From assembly GCA_022827095.1 (NCBI GenBank), contig JAJDTP010000010.1:26320-90319 (forward strand): a DNA stretch of 64,000 nucleotides. The letters run 5' to 3'. A program made the position numbers and the translations under genes. The DNA comes from Dehalococcoidia bacterium. Its GTDB lineage: Bacteria > Chloroflexota > Dehalococcoidia > Lucifugimonadales > UBA3495. The notes below the pieces were generated by a model. It was not told the DNA's origin. It did not search any database and was given only the letters and a program-made list of their open reading frames with translations. Below are positions 1-9,191 of this stretch, piece by piece. Position 1 is the stretch's first letter. Every line of letters starts with the position of its first letter.

Positions 1-2
1 AC

Positions 3-2027
3 AATATGTCGGTGGACGCCGACCTGCAGGTTCAGACCCGTATCGCCGGCCGGCCAACGCATCACTTCGCCATCGTGGACGAGGTGGACAACATCCTGAT
101 CGATGAAGCCCGGACTCCCCTGATTATCAGCGGACCCGCGCAACAGCCAGTGGAGCACTATTCGAACTGCGCCCGGCTGGCGCCCCGCTTGCGGGAATAC
201 GAAGACTACACCGTAGACGAGCGCACCCAGGCCATCTCCCTCACCGAGGAGGGCATCGGCAGGGCTGAGCGTCACCTGCGCGTTGACAACCTGTACGATC
301 CCGAAAACTTCCACCTGGTCCAATACGTGGAAAACGCGGTGGTGGCCCAAGTCCAGAAGGTGAAGGACAAGGACTACGTGATCAGTAATGGCGAGGTCGT
401 CATCGTCGACGAGTTCACCGGGCGCCTGCAATATGGTCGTCGCTGGTCCGACGGCCTCCACCAGGCCGTGGAAGCCAAGGAGGGGGTTAAGGTCCAGCGG
501 GAAAGCGTCACCTACGCCACCATCACCCTGCAGAATTACTTCCGCATGTACCGCAAACTGGCCGGCATGACCGGTACCGCCGTCACCGAGGCCGACGAGT
601 TCTACAAAATCTATGGCCTGGAAGTGGTCGCGGTTCCTACGAACCTGCCCATGGTCAGGGACGATGCCAGCGACCTGATATTCCCCACCGCCGAGGGCAA
701 GTGGCAGGCGGTCATCGACAACATCATCCAGCGGTCGGATTCAGGGCAGCCGGTTCTGGTGGGCACCACCTCCATCGAAACGTCAGAGGCCCTCAGCGAC
801 CGCCTGCGCCGTCGCGGCGTGCAGCACCAGGTGCTCAACGCTCGCAACCACGAGCAGGAAGCATCGATTGTCGCCCAAGCCGGTCGCTCCGGCGCCGTCA
901 CCGTTTCCACCAACATGGCCGGTCGGGGCACCGACATCGTGCTGGGCGGCGCCGACACCGACCGGGAGGACTGGCGGGAGGAACACAACCGGGTCATTTC
1001 CCTGGGCGGCCTGCACGTCATAGGTACGGAGCACCACGAAGCGCGGCGGGTTGACAATCAGCTACGTGGCCGAGCCGGACGCCAGGGCGACCCGGGCAGC
1101 AGCCAGTTTTTCGTGGCCCTGGAGGACGAGCTGATGCAGCGCTTCGGCGGCGACCGCATCAAGAACGTGATGAACTGGACCGGCCTCAACGACGATGAGC
1201 CCCTGGAGAACAAGCTCATCACCAAGTCCATCTCCAGCGCGCAGGTCAAGGTTGAGGGTCATCACTTCGACATGCGCAAGCACCTGCTCAACTTCGACGA
1301 CGTGCTCAACCAGCAACGATCGGTCATCTACGAACAGCGCTCCCAAATCCTCGCCAGCGAGGGGCTCCGCGAACGGATCCTGGACATGCTGGGGGCCGAG
1401 TTCGACCGGCTGGTTTCCAACTACCTGCAAGCCCGCCACGCCGATGACTGGGACGCGGACGGTTTCGTGGCGGCGCTGCGGCAGATCTGTCCGCCGACGG
1501 CCGAGATCGACACGGCGGAGAAGGTACTGACGCTGCGCCGCGATCACATCGAGGACATCCTGGACGATTACGCAGAGACGCTCTACGAGGCCAAGGAACG
1601 CTCCCTAGGCCCGGAGAACATGGGGATCCTGGTCCGCTTGCTGCTGCTCAAGTCCATCGATACCCATTGGGTGAACCACCTGACACACATGGAAAACCTG
1701 CGAACCGGCGTGGGGCTGCAGGCCGTGGGACAACGGGACCCGCTGACGGTCTATCGCTCCGAGGGTCAACGCGCCTTCGCCGAATTGACCCGGCAGATGC
1801 AGCGCGAGGTCACCCACACGCTCTTCCACGTTACGCTGGCTCCGGAAGCGCCCACGCCACGGGCTCCCGAAAACGGAAACACCCGAGCGCCGGTGAGCCC
1901 CATGGCCGCCGTATCCCCGGGACGTTCCACTCCCGCACCGCGCGGCGGGCGCAAGATTGGGCGCAACTCCAAGTGCCCATGCGGCAGCGGCAAGAAGTAC
2001 AAGCGCTGCTGTGGCGCGGTTGCGTGA
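3..2027 (+). CDS. secA: Preprotein translocase ATPase SecA (5' truncated by window edge)
   Basis: ATPase motor of the Sec translocase, which drives unfolded proteins through SecYEG at the cytoplasmic membrane. The frame is open to the left edge, so the ATG at 6 is not the real start. The visible part starts just before the DEVD Walker B box of nucleotide-binding domain 1 (residues 25-28); roughly 185-190 residues, including Walker A, lie outside the window when compared with E. coli SecA. Domain 2 shows RGTDI (307-311) and GRAGRQGDPGSS (355-366). The extreme C-terminus is a SEC-C zinc site with Cys 657, 659, 668 and 669, used in other bacteria for SecB or ribosome contact. It ends in TGA, so TGA is an ordinary stop codon in this genome. 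A strong hairpin follows. Confidence 0.97.
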   Translation, partial: NMSVDADLQVQTRIAGRPTHHFAIVDEVDNILIDEARTPLIISGPAQQPVEHYSNCARLAPRLREYEDYTVDERTQAISLTEEGIGRAERHLRVDNLYDPENFHLVQYVENAVVAQVQKVKDKDYVISNGEVVIVDEFTGRLQYGRRWSDGLHQAVEAKEGVKVQRESVTYATITLQNYFRMYRKLAGMTGTAVTEADEFYKIYGLEVVAVPTNLPMVRDDASDLIFPTAEGKWQAVIDNIIQRSDSGQPVLVGTTSIETSEALSDRLRRRGVQHQVLNARNHEQEASIVAQAGRSGAVTVSTNMAGRGTDIVLGGADTDREDWREEHNRVISLGGLHVIGTEHHEARRVDNQLRGRAGRQGDPGSSQFFVALEDELMQRFGGDRIKNVMNWTGLNDDEPLENKLITKSISSAQVKVEGHHFDMRKHLLNFDDVLNQQRSVIYEQRSQILASEGLRERILDMLGAEFDRLVSNYLQARHADDWDADGFVAALRQICPPTAEIDTAEKVLTLRRDHIEDILDDYAETLYEAKERSLGPENMGILVRLLLLKSIDTHWVNHLTHMENLRTGVGLQAVGQRDPLTVYRSEGQRAFAELTRQMQREVTHTLFHVTLAPEAPTPRAPENGNTRAPVSPMAAVSPGRSTPAPRGGRKIGRNSKCPCGSGKKYKRCCGAVA

Positions 2028-2054
2028 CCAACCTCGTTCGACGCCGGCAGAAAT

Positions 2055-2077
2055 GGGGCGGGTTTTAAACCCGCCCC
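2055..2077. terminator. Hairpin terminator between secA and the copper operon
   Basis: Perfect 8-bp GC stem (2055-2062 with 2070-2077) around a T/A-rich loop. It lies between the convergent secA and YHS genes, so it can serve both strands; the T tract is weak. Confidence 0.75.
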
Positions 2078-2102
2078 GTTCCTTGTACGGCGATGACTCT
2101 GC

Positions 2103-2336
2103 CTATTGTCCGCGACGGAACAGGCGGCGCACGAATGTGACCGGCTGGGGTTGCGGCTCCTCCATGGCGATGGGCTTGTTGCGGCCAGACGCCCATCCTT
2201 CCGGGTCTCGCTCGAAGGCGATGCGGCATCCTGGGGCGCAGAAGTAGTAGGTCTGCCCCGCGTGCTCGCTGGTCCCGCCGTTAGGATTATCGGTGTCCAC
2301 CTGCATGAGGCAGATTGGGTCGGTTGCGGTTGCCAT
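2103..2336 (-). CDS. YHS-domain metal-binding protein
   Basis: Small protein of 77 residues consisting of one YHS domain: DPICLMQVD near the start, then YYFCAPGC followed by a Phe and an Asp-Pro-Xaa-Trp-like end. YHS domains occur on copper and other heavy-metal transporters and are thought to bind metal through the conserved Cys residues. The ATG at 2336 is chosen because the domain begins right after it; an upstream extension to 2411 would be Arg-rich and overlap the neighbouring gene. It is the last gene of a minus-strand run copA, coiled-coil protein, YHS protein, with only 16 bases to the gene before it. A role in copper handling beside CopA is inferred from this context. Confidence 0.85.
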   Translation of the reverse strand: MATATDPICLMQVDTDNPNGGTSEHAGQTYYFCAPGCRIAFERDPEGWASGRNKPIAMEEPQPQPVTFVRRLFRRGQ

Positions 2337-2352
2337 GTCGATTACCTGCTTG

Positions 2353-2835
2353 TTAGTTGTCGGCGGGCGCGGGTTCAGTCTCCGGCGGGAGCGTGAATAC
2401 GGCCTGGCCATTGGCGCTGTGCGTATGATTGACCAGGGCTAGTATCAGTTGCTGATGGCTGCGGCGAATTTCCCGCAGAACTTCATCCTTGGCAGCGTCA
2501 ATTTTTACTTCCAGTTCTGTTCTGGTGTTGGTGATTTCTTGCCGCAGCTCGGCTTTCGCGTCGGCGATTTCTTGCCGCAGTTCGGCTTTGGCTTTGAAAA
2601 CTTCCAGCTTGGTAGCCGCGATTTCCTCTTTGAGCTCCAGTTTGGTGGCCGCGATTTCCTCTTTGAGTTCTACTTTGTTAGCGGCCACCTCATTGCGGAG
2701 AGCGTTGGACTCTTCACGCGAAGGCATCCGACCAACACGGAAGGCCATGAGAGCAATGGCCACTGCGATGGCGCCCTGGCTGCCAATGAGTGCAACTATT
2801 ATGGGCATAAAGTTGGTAGCGCTCGCCGTTTCCAT
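2353..2835 (-). CDS. Membrane-anchored coiled-coil protein with internal repeats
   Basis: 160 residues. An N-terminal hydrophobic segment (about residues 8-32) is followed by a long Lys/Glu-rich coiled coil built from short repeats of the type EIAATKLELKE (roughly residues 47-120), then a Pro/Glu-rich tail. The repeats are also visible as tandem DNA repeats around 2560-2680. I do not recognise a catalytic domain. It lies between copA and the YHS gene on the same strand (77 bases after copA, 16 before YHS), so cotranscription with the copper genes is likely, but function is unknown. The Leu/Glu/Lys periodicity suggests an oligomerising membrane-anchored rod. Confidence 0.75.
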   Translation of the reverse strand: METASATNFMPIIVALIGSQGAIAVAIALMAFRVGRMPSREESNALRNEVAANKVELKEEIAATKLELKEEIAATKLEVFKAKAELRQEIADAKAELRQEITNTRTELEVKIDAAKDEVLREIRRSHQQLILALVNHTHSANGQAVFTLPPETEPAPADN

Positions 2836-2912
2836 GATCCGCTCTCATTACGCGATGCGTGGACGTACTTTCACCGCGATTGTATCAGCACTATGGCAAA
2901 GTGCGATACTCA

Positions 2913-5234
2913 TCAGACGGGCGTCCGTCTCAGCCGCAGGGAGTTGCTCACCACGCTGACCGAGCTGAACGCCATAGCAAGGGCGGCCAGTATGGGGTTC
3001 AGGAACCCGGCATCGCCGAAGAAAAACCCCAAGCCCGAGGGTACGCCACCCAGCGCGGTGAACACCGGATATAGCGCGCCCGCGGCCACCGGGATCAGCA
3101 GCGTGTTGTAGAAGAAGGCCCAGAACAGGTTCTGCCGGATGGTTCGCATCGTGGTTCGGGACATTCTCAACGCGGTGGCAACGCCCATGAGATCGTCACG
3201 CATCAGCGTGACGTCTGCCGTTTCCCGGGCGATGTCGGTCCCGCCGCCCATGGCTATCCCGACATTGGCCCGGGCCAGCGCCGGCGCGTCGTTGATGCCG
3301 TCGCCGGCCATCGCGACTGTGTGTCCGTCGGCTTGCATCCTGGCGATGGTATCCGCTTTGTCGGCGGGCAACATTCCGGAGTGGTACTCGTCGATGCCGC
3401 ATTCGGAAGCCACCGCCGCCGCAACCTCGGCGCGATCACCCGAGAGCATCACCGTCCGCACCCCCATTTGATGCAGCGCCGCCACCGCTGCCGGCGCACC
3501 GGGCTTCACTGTGTCGGCGACTGCGATGACACCGATGATGCGCCCGGCCAGGGCCACGAACATGGGCGTAGCTCCGCCTGCGGCGAGTTGGGCGGCCGCC
3601 GTGATCAGCTCGGCGTCCGTCGATGCATCGACCTGTTCCATGAGCGCAGCGTTTCCAACCGCTACCCCTTGTTCGGCGACCACGGCGGTCACGCCAGCGC
3701 CGGCGTGGGCAACGAAATCCGTAGGCGGGGCGACCGCCAAACCGTCGACTTGAGCCCGGCGCATCACCGCGCGACCTATAGGGTGCTCCGACAGAGTTTC
3801 GACTGACGCCGCGTAACGCAGCACGTCGGTCGTGCGAACGCCCGGCGCGGGCATGATGTCGGTGACCTCCGGTTGCCCCGTGGTCAGGGTTCCGGTCTTG
3901 TCCAGGGCAACGACGTCCACGCGATGAGCGGTTTCCAGCGCGGCGGCGCTGCGAATCAGGATGCCCCGCTCCGCGCTTCGGCCCACCCCGACGATGATGG
4001 CGGTGGGCGTCGCCAGTCCCAGCGCGCACGGGCAGGCGATGATGAAAACCGCGACCAGGGTCAGCATAGCGTACCGCACCGACGGGTCCGGCCCGAGGAA
4101 CAGCCACAGCACCGCCGCGGCCAATGCAATCAGGCCGACGGCCGGCACGAACCAGGCCGCGACGCGATCGGCCAGTCGCTGCACCGGAGCTGCCGAGCCC
4201 TGGGCCTCTTCCACCAGCCGGATCACCTGGGCGAGCGTCGTATCCGCGCCCACCCGCGTGGCCCGCATCAGTACTGCGCCGGTTTCGTTCAGGGTGCCGG
4301 CGAACACGGAGTCGCCGACGGACTTTTCGGCCGGCATACTCTCACCGGTCACCGACGACTGGTCGACGATGGTTGCGCCGCTGGTTACTTCGCCATCGAC
4401 CGGTATCTGCTCGCCCGGGCGCACGGCCAGCGTGTCACCGGTTTCGACGCTTTCAATGGGCACATCCGATATGGATCCATCCGCGGCCATGAGGTGCGCG
4501 GTTTGGGGCCGCAGGTCCAGCAGCCGTTCGATTGCGCCCGACGTGCGGGACAGGGCACGGGCCTCCAGCCAGCGGCCGAGGAGGATCAACGCGACGATTA
4601 TGGCCGCCATGTCGAAGTGCAACTGGTGCCCGGCCGGTGCAGCAAATGTACCGGCAGCGATCAGGCTGATCAGGATCACCAAGACGCTGTAGCCGTATGC
4701 CACCGATGTGCCCAGGCCGATCAGTGTGTGCATGTTAGGCTGCAACCGCCGAATTCCGGCCCAACCCGCGGTGTAGAACGACCATCCGGCCCACAGCTGC
4801 ACCGGTGTCGCCACCGCCCACAGCAGCAGAGGGTACCACCACATGGACAACAAATCGGGCGTCCATGGCAGAGCCGGGAAACTGCCCAGCAGCAGCGCGG
4901 CCCCGCCCACCGCTGCTACGATCAGCCGGACCCTAAGGCGTTTTTCCTCCCGGGCCCGGGGCCCGTCACTTCGACTGCCGTCATTGTCAATCGACTGCGG
5001 GTTGGTGTCGAGACGGTATCCGGCGTCGGCGACCGCCTTGGCCAATCTTTCCAGATCAGGCGATGCGGCGCCGCCATCGTCCAGGCTGATGGTTGCCCGC
5101 TCGGTCGCCAGGTTGACGCTCACCTCGGTCACGCCTTCGACGGAACGCAGGGCTTCACCCACATGATAGACGCACGCGGCACACGTCATCCCGGCAACGG
5201 GGAGAACAATGGTGTTTTGGGATGACTGAGACAT
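2913..5234 (-). CDS. copA: Copper-translocating P1B-type ATPase
   Basis: 773-residue heavy-metal P-type ATPase, expected to export Cu(I) from the cytoplasm. Visible in order: one N-terminal HMA domain with GMTCAAC (15-21), a first group of transmembrane helices (about 100-225), the actuator motif TGES (296-299), the intramembrane metal site CPC (401-403), the phosphorylation site DKTGT (445-449), a GDGINDAP hinge motif in the nucleotide domain, and two final helices. The CPC motif and single HMA domain fit Cu(I) exporters. Length is typical. A GGAG sequence lies 11 bases before the ATG. It heads a minus-strand operon with a coiled-coil membrane protein and a YHS protein. Confidence 0.96.
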   Translation of the reverse strand: MSQSSQNTIVLPVAGMTCAACVYHVGEALRSVEGVTEVSVNLATERATISLDDGGAASPDLERLAKAVADAGYRLDTNPQSIDNDGSRSDGPRAREEKRLRVRLIVAAVGGAALLLGSFPALPWTPDLLSMWWYPLLLWAVATPVQLWAGWSFYTAGWAGIRRLQPNMHTLIGLGTSVAYGYSVLVILISLIAAGTFAAPAGHQLHFDMAAIIVALILLGRWLEARALSRTSGAIERLLDLRPQTAHLMAADGSISDVPIESVETGDTLAVRPGEQIPVDGEVTSGATIVDQSSVTGESMPAEKSVGDSVFAGTLNETGAVLMRATRVGADTTLAQVIRLVEEAQGSAAPVQRLADRVAAWFVPAVGLIALAAAVLWLFLGPDPSVRYAMLTLVAVFIIACPCALGLATPTAIIVGVGRSAERGILIRSAAALETAHRVDVVALDKTGTLTTGQPEVTDIMPAPGVRTTDVLRYAASVETLSEHPIGRAVMRRAQVDGLAVAPPTDFVAHAGAGVTAVVAEQGVAVGNAALMEQVDASTDAELITAAAQLAAGGATPMFVALAGRIIGVIAVADTVKPGAPAAVAALHQMGVRTVMLSGDRAEVAAAVASECGIDEYHSGMLPADKADTIARMQADGHTVAMAGDGINDAPALARANVGIAMGGGTDIARETADVTLMRDDLMGVATALRMSRTTMRTIRQNLFWAFFYNTLLIPVAAGALYPVFTALGGVPSGLGFFFGDAGFLNPILAALAMAFSSVSVVSNSLRLRRTPV

Positions 5235-5632
5235 GTTATCGGGTCTCCGACGCGTTCACGCAGCGCTCGGGCGGGACTATGTTCATTGTAGCAGCGGCCA
5301 CGTTTCCGCGGCAGAGAGATTCAGACCGGAGCCGAGCGCGTCGGGGGCTTGTGCCCGTCAAGCGGTGGTATGCTCGTGGTCGGCTCGCGGTCAGGCATTC
5401 AGTGCGCCGGTCGGCGGTCGCTTGGCATAACCTACTGAAGTGGCGCACGCGGGCCTGGTGGCAAACCGAGCTTCTTCAGAGATCCAGTACCCTCATTCCC
5501 CTGTATCTATTTAACATAACGGACACGATGCATGCCATGCATTCTTCCTTTTGGTCTCATCCGCGGTCCATCCCGGCCTGAGTGGTGTCTTATAATTAAT
5601 GCAGCGAAGCATATTCGCAGGAGGTGGAAGCA
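5235..5632. other. Intergenic region between divergent copA and leucine dehydrogenase
   Basis: About 400 bases with no supportable gene. It must hold the copA promoter; a TACAAT-like box is readable on the minus strand at 5285-5290 without a clear -35. On the plus strand a consensus TATAAT lies at 5591-5596, about 37 bases before the dehydrogenase start. No clear metal-regulator operator palindrome was found. Confidence 0.5.
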
Positions 5633-6700
5633 ATGGACGTACTGAATACGATGGTCAGCCGTGGGCATGAGCAGGTGACGATGTACAGCGACCCTGAGTC
5701 CGGGTTGCGGGGTATTATCGCCATCCACGACACCACCCTGGGGCCTTCCTGCGGCGGGACCCGGATGTGGCCCTACGCCACCGAACAGGAAGCCCTGACC
5801 GACGCGCTGAACCTCTCCCGTGCCATGACCTACAAGTCTGCGGCCGCAGGGCTGCACCTGGGCGGCGGCAAAGGCGTCATCATCGGCGATCCTCGAACCG
5901 ACAAAACGGAGTCGTTGCTGCGAGCCTGGGGCCGGTTCGTCGATACGCTGGGCGGTCGCTACCTCACCACCACCGACGTGGGCACCACCGGGCGAGACCT
6001 GGAGGCCGTGCGCCAGGAAACGGAACACGTGGTGGGTCTGGACGTAACCCTGGGCGGCAGCGGGGACACGTCCGTTATGACCGGCCTGGGAATCTACATG
6101 GGCATGAAGGCCTGCGCCGCCGATGTCTGGGGCACCGACGACCTGCGTGGCCGCACCGTCGCGATGCAGGGGTTCGGCAAAGTGGCCACCCACACGGCGG
6201 GTCACCTTCTGGAGGACGACGTTCGCATCATCGCCACCGATGTCAACGAGATGGCCCTGGATCGCGCGCGCCAGATGGGCGTCAAGGTGGTCGGGCCCGA
6301 CGAGATCTACGACACAGACTGCGACATCTTCGCTCCGTGCGCGCTGGGCGGCGTAATCAACTCGGCCACCATTGACCGCCTGCGATGCCGGATCGTTGCG
6401 GGCGGCGCCAACAACCAGCTGATGACCGCCGAGGACGGCGAGGAACTGCATCGCCGGGGAATCGTCTACGCGCCCGACTTCCTGATCAACGCCGGGGGCA
6501 TCATCAACGCCGCGGCCGAGATCGGCCAGGCGTACAACCCGGACCGTTCTCGCCAGCAAACGGAGCGTATCCACGAGCAGATGTCCGAGGTGCTGACCAC
6601 GTCCCGCAAGCAGGAGATCTCCACGGCCCGGGCGGCAGACATCCTGGCGGAGTCCCGGTTGCACTCGGTACGGAACATGCGGCGCATCTGGCGGGGATAA
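5633..6700 (+). CDS. Leucine/branched-chain amino acid dehydrogenase
   Basis: 355-residue Glu/Leu/Phe/Val dehydrogenase that would oxidatively deaminate a branched-chain amino acid to its 2-oxo acid with NAD+. Lys68 (in MTYKSA), Lys80 (in GGGKG) and Asp115 (in TTDVGT) fall at the numbered catalytic positions of Bacillus leucine dehydrogenase. The Rossmann domain follows with GFGKVA and an acidic residue at the end of the next strand, fitting NAD+. The ATG at 5633 is preceded by AGGAGG with 8-base spacing; an in-frame GTG at 5624 overlaps that site and is rejected. It stands alone between a TATAAT box and a strong terminator. Confidence 0.93.
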   Translation: MDVLNTMVSRGHEQVTMYSDPESGLRGIIAIHDTTLGPSCGGTRMWPYATEQEALTDALNLSRAMTYKSAAAGLHLGGGKGVIIGDPRTDKTESLLRAWGRFVDTLGGRYLTTTDVGTTGRDLEAVRQETEHVVGLDVTLGGSGDTSVMTGLGIYMGMKACAADVWGTDDLRGRTVAMQGFGKVATHTAGHLLEDDVRIIATDVNEMALDRARQMGVKVVGPDEIYDTDCDIFAPCALGGVINSATIDRLRCRIVAGGANNQLMTAEDGEELHRRGIVYAPDFLINAGGIINAAAEIGQAYNPDRSRQQTERIHEQMSEVLTTSRKQEISTARAADILAESRLHSVRNMRRIWRG

Positions 6701-6722
6701 CCCCGTCCAAGTCGCGCATATG

Positions 6723-6759
6723 AAGAAGCCCCACGGTGGGCAATACCGTGGGGCTTCTT
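6723..6759. terminator. Bidirectional intrinsic terminator
   Basis: Perfect 15-bp stem (6723-6737 with 6745-6759), loop of 7. A-rich and T-rich stem ends give a usable U run on either strand. It separates the dehydrogenase from the convergent DUF3179 gene. Confidence 0.92.
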
Positions 6760-6788
6760 GCCTTGACGGTGTGGCTGAGGCGTTGAGA

Positions 6789-8165
6789 TCAGCCGGCGCC
6801 CTGATACACGACGGTATCGGGGCGGTACACGGCCCACGAGAACCAGAGCTGGCCGATCCGGCCCGGCACCGGGGTCAGTTGCTCGCCCTCCAGCGGCCCG
6901 TGGATGGCGCGGCCGAATATGTCCCACTGACTGCCGGTCTGTTGGTCCACGATGTGACCTTCAGCGTCCGGCGCGAAGGTCAGCATGTTGCCGTCGGGTC
7001 CTCGCGAGGAAAAGATTCCGGCGGTGCCTACGTCCCGTCCTCTGGCTATCGACCCGGAATCCAGAGCGGACGCGGTTCCGGGCGACCAGAAGACCACGAT
7101 GTCCTGGCCGGCCACGGATGCGGCGACCACTCGCTCTTCGGCCAGCGTGGTGAACGAGACCGCCCAGGCCTCGTTGCCGCGCTCCACGGCCGCGACCCGC
7201 TCGACGGCCGGCAACCTGGGATCTTTTTCGCCCCGGAACAGGAACGGTTCGCTGCCGGGCCGGTCGTAACCGGCATATGGGTTCTGCCCGTAGGCGCGAC
7301 CCGAGTCCGGCCGCGAAAGGACCTGGCCGTCGGGGTGAGCGGCTTTGAAGTCTGCCCAGGATACGATGGACAGGTAAAGTTGCTCCAGCTTGCGGCCGGC
7401 GAAATGTCCGATGACGCCCTCGCCGCCCACTTCCTGCCACCAGGTTTCAGTCTGGCGGTCGTACATCAGCAGGTTGCTTTGGCGCAGCGCGCCGGTGGTT
7501 CCGAAGTCGAGGACCGTTCCGTCAACCGTCCGCCTGTACACGAAGGCGGTGTTGCAGAGCGGTCAAAACGTGATGACCACCGGCTCTCCCCCCACGGTGT
7601 CGTTGACCAGTTCGTGCCAGACCATTACCTGCACGGGGTACGCGCGAACGTCGCCGTTGAGGTCCACGACCTGCACGGGCTCAAGATCGTCGAGCCAGAG
7701 GTCGGCATCGTCAATCGACTCGAACTGCGGGTCGTCGATGGATGGGATACCATCTTTGGGCGGTCCGCCGGTCATGATCTCGTCGAAAGAGATCGTCGTC
7801 CGCGTGAAGTCCGTGTCCCACTGCGCCCGCAGGAGACGTTGGTAGCGCCTGCGGGCCTCCTCAGCCTCGGCGTCGGGAACGGTTTGCACCATGCTCTCGG
7901 GGGAGGACATCAGCGGGGCAGCCGTGGGGAGAGCGGTGGCAGCGGCAGCCATCGCAGCCGTCGGCAATGGCGTGGCGGCCTCGGCGAGGGCTACGGTGGG
8001 CAGGTCGGCAGCCGGCTCCAGGGTTGGGAACGCCTCGGTTGTAGGAGCGAGGGGAGCCGCCCAGGGTTCGCTGTTTAGTCCCTCTTCGGTGGGGGTGCAG
8101 GCCAGGGCCGTGGCTAACAGCAGAAGTATGCCGGCCAACACGAAAAGGCGGCCGGCTAAGTTCAT
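6789..8165 (-). CDS. DUF3179 lipoprotein with in-frame TGA (candidate selenoprotein A)
   Basis: One reading frame of 458 codons read through a single TGA at 7563-7565 (codon 201). The N-terminus is a lipoprotein signal (hydrophobic LFVLAGILLLLATALAC) followed by a low-complexity Pro/Thr/Ala linker. The DUF3179 domain starts near residue 125, with DGIPSIDDP, then AYPVQVMVWHELVNDTVGG. The family normally continues with CPLC; here the first Cys codon is TGA and the sequence continues PLCNTA in the same frame, giving UxxC. After it come FGTTG, YDRQT and the remaining domain with no other stop. Read as two genes, both halves would lack the motif or a proper start. It follows the ABC module with 32 bases spacing. 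Start choice (ATG, weak ribosome site) is uncertain. Function of DUF3179 is unknown; a redox role is inferred. Confidence 0.8.
7523..7554 (-). promoter_or_regulatory. Candidate bacterial SECIS hairpin downstream of TGA (gene A)
   Basis: On the minus strand, 14-18 bases after the TGA, CCGCC pairs with GGCGG at 29-33, with a loop of 10 that contains CGUGU at 21-25. An outer CAAC/GUUG helix extends the stem across a small asymmetric internal loop. Loop distance fits the range known for bacterial SECIS elements. Inferred from pairing; no folding program was run. Confidence 0.55.
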
Positions 8166-8197
8166 TGCCAGGAGCGGAAGGGCTTTGGCTATCAAGG

Positions 8198-9127
8198 TTA
8201 GCGTCCTCGCAGACGCGGATCCAAAACGTCGCGAAGGGCGTCGCCGAGGAGATTGAAGCCCATCACAACCGCAAAGATCGCCACGCCCGGAAAGATGCCG
8301 ACCCAAGGGGCGGTCAGCACGTGTTCCTGGGCGGCTCGGGTGAGCATTCCGCCCCAACTGGGTTGGTCGGGCGGCGCCCCAACGCCCAGGAAGGACAGGG
8401 AGGCTTCGATGATGATGGCGAAGCCAAGGTAGTACGTCGCTAGCACCAGATAGATGGCGAAGCAGTTGGGCACGATATGCCGGAATATGACGCGCCACGG
8501 GGGAGCGCCGATGGCCTGCGCCGCCGTTACGTAGTCCAACTCCTTGATGGACAGCACCTGGGACCTCACCGTGCGGATCACCGGGGCAATCATCCCGATC
8601 ACGATGGCAAGGATCACATTGTTGAGTGACGAGCCGAGCACCGCGACAATAGCCAGCGCGATGATCAATCCGGGCAACGCCATCAGCGCGTCCACGACCC
8701 TTTGCGCCGACATGTCTATGATGCCGCCGGCGTACGCCAGGGCAACGCCGATGATGAAGCTGGCGGTGATTCCGATAAGGACGCTCCCGAGCCCGACGTA
8801 CAGGCTGATGCGGGCCCCGTAGATCAACCTGCTGAGAACGTCGCGTCCCACATGGTCGGTGCCGAGCAGGAACTGGGAATTGGGCGGTATGTACACCGTT
8901 GAACCACCCTCACGACCTTCAGGGAGTTCTCGAGCGCCGTAGGGAGCAAGAACCGGCGCCATAAGTGCAACGATCACTAGCGCCAGCACCAGGATGCCGC
9001 CGATGGCTCCCAGGGGCTTGCGGCGCGTAAAGCGGTTAACCTCCCGGAGGCTGGCTGCGGCCGGCTGCAGCATCCCCGCTCGCGGTGGGGCGGCTACCTC
9101 GGCGCGCTGATTGGTTTGATTCGCCAT
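8198..9127 (-). CDS. Peptide-type ABC transporter permease, DppC/OppC family (module 1)
   Basis: 309-residue inner-membrane permease of the dipeptide/oligopeptide/nickel class. A short soluble N-terminus, first helix near residues 40-60, an extracytoplasmic loop with GTDHVGRDVLSR typical of OppC/DppC, then five further helices. The ABC-contacting loop is readable as YVTAAQAIGAPPWRVIFRHIVPN (EAA motif). It ends in LGDALRDVLDPRLRG, usual for this family. The ATG at 9127 is chosen; an in-frame GTG at 9139 sits too close to the GAGGAG site. Pairs with the DppB-like gene upstream and the substrate-binding lipoprotein at 10239-12089. No ATPase subunit gene is in the window. Confidence 0.93.
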   Translation of the reverse strand: MANQTNQRAEVAAPPRAGMLQPAAASLREVNRFTRRKPLGAIGGILVLALVIVALMAPVLAPYGARELPEGREGGSTVYIPPNSQFLLGTDHVGRDVLSRLIYGARISLYVGLGSVLIGITASFIIGVALAYAGGIIDMSAQRVVDALMALPGLIIALAIVAVLGSSLNNVILAIVIGMIAPVIRTVRSQVLSIKELDYVTAAQAIGAPPWRVIFRHIVPNCFAIYLVLATYYLGFAIIIEASLSFLGVGAPPDQPSWGGMLTRAAQEHVLTAPWVGIFPGVAIFAVVMGFNLLGDALRDVLDPRLRGR

Positions 9128-9191
9128 GAGTACGAACACTCCTCACGGAACAACGGCCATAGAACGCAGAATGTCCCTTTACGCCCGCAAC

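Noticed and set aside
3873..5225. 450-residue open frame on the plus strand
   Set aside because: Antisense to copA, whose HMA, CPC and DKTGT motifs are intact. The plus-strand product is rich in Gln, Arg, Gly and His with no family pattern; high GC makes such long antisense frames common.
7541..7565. Gene A as two separate genes or a pseudogene
   Set aside because: No start codon or ribosome site of quality lies just after the TGA, the downstream half begins inside the domain, no other lesion exists, and a second DUF3179 gene has TGA at the same codon.
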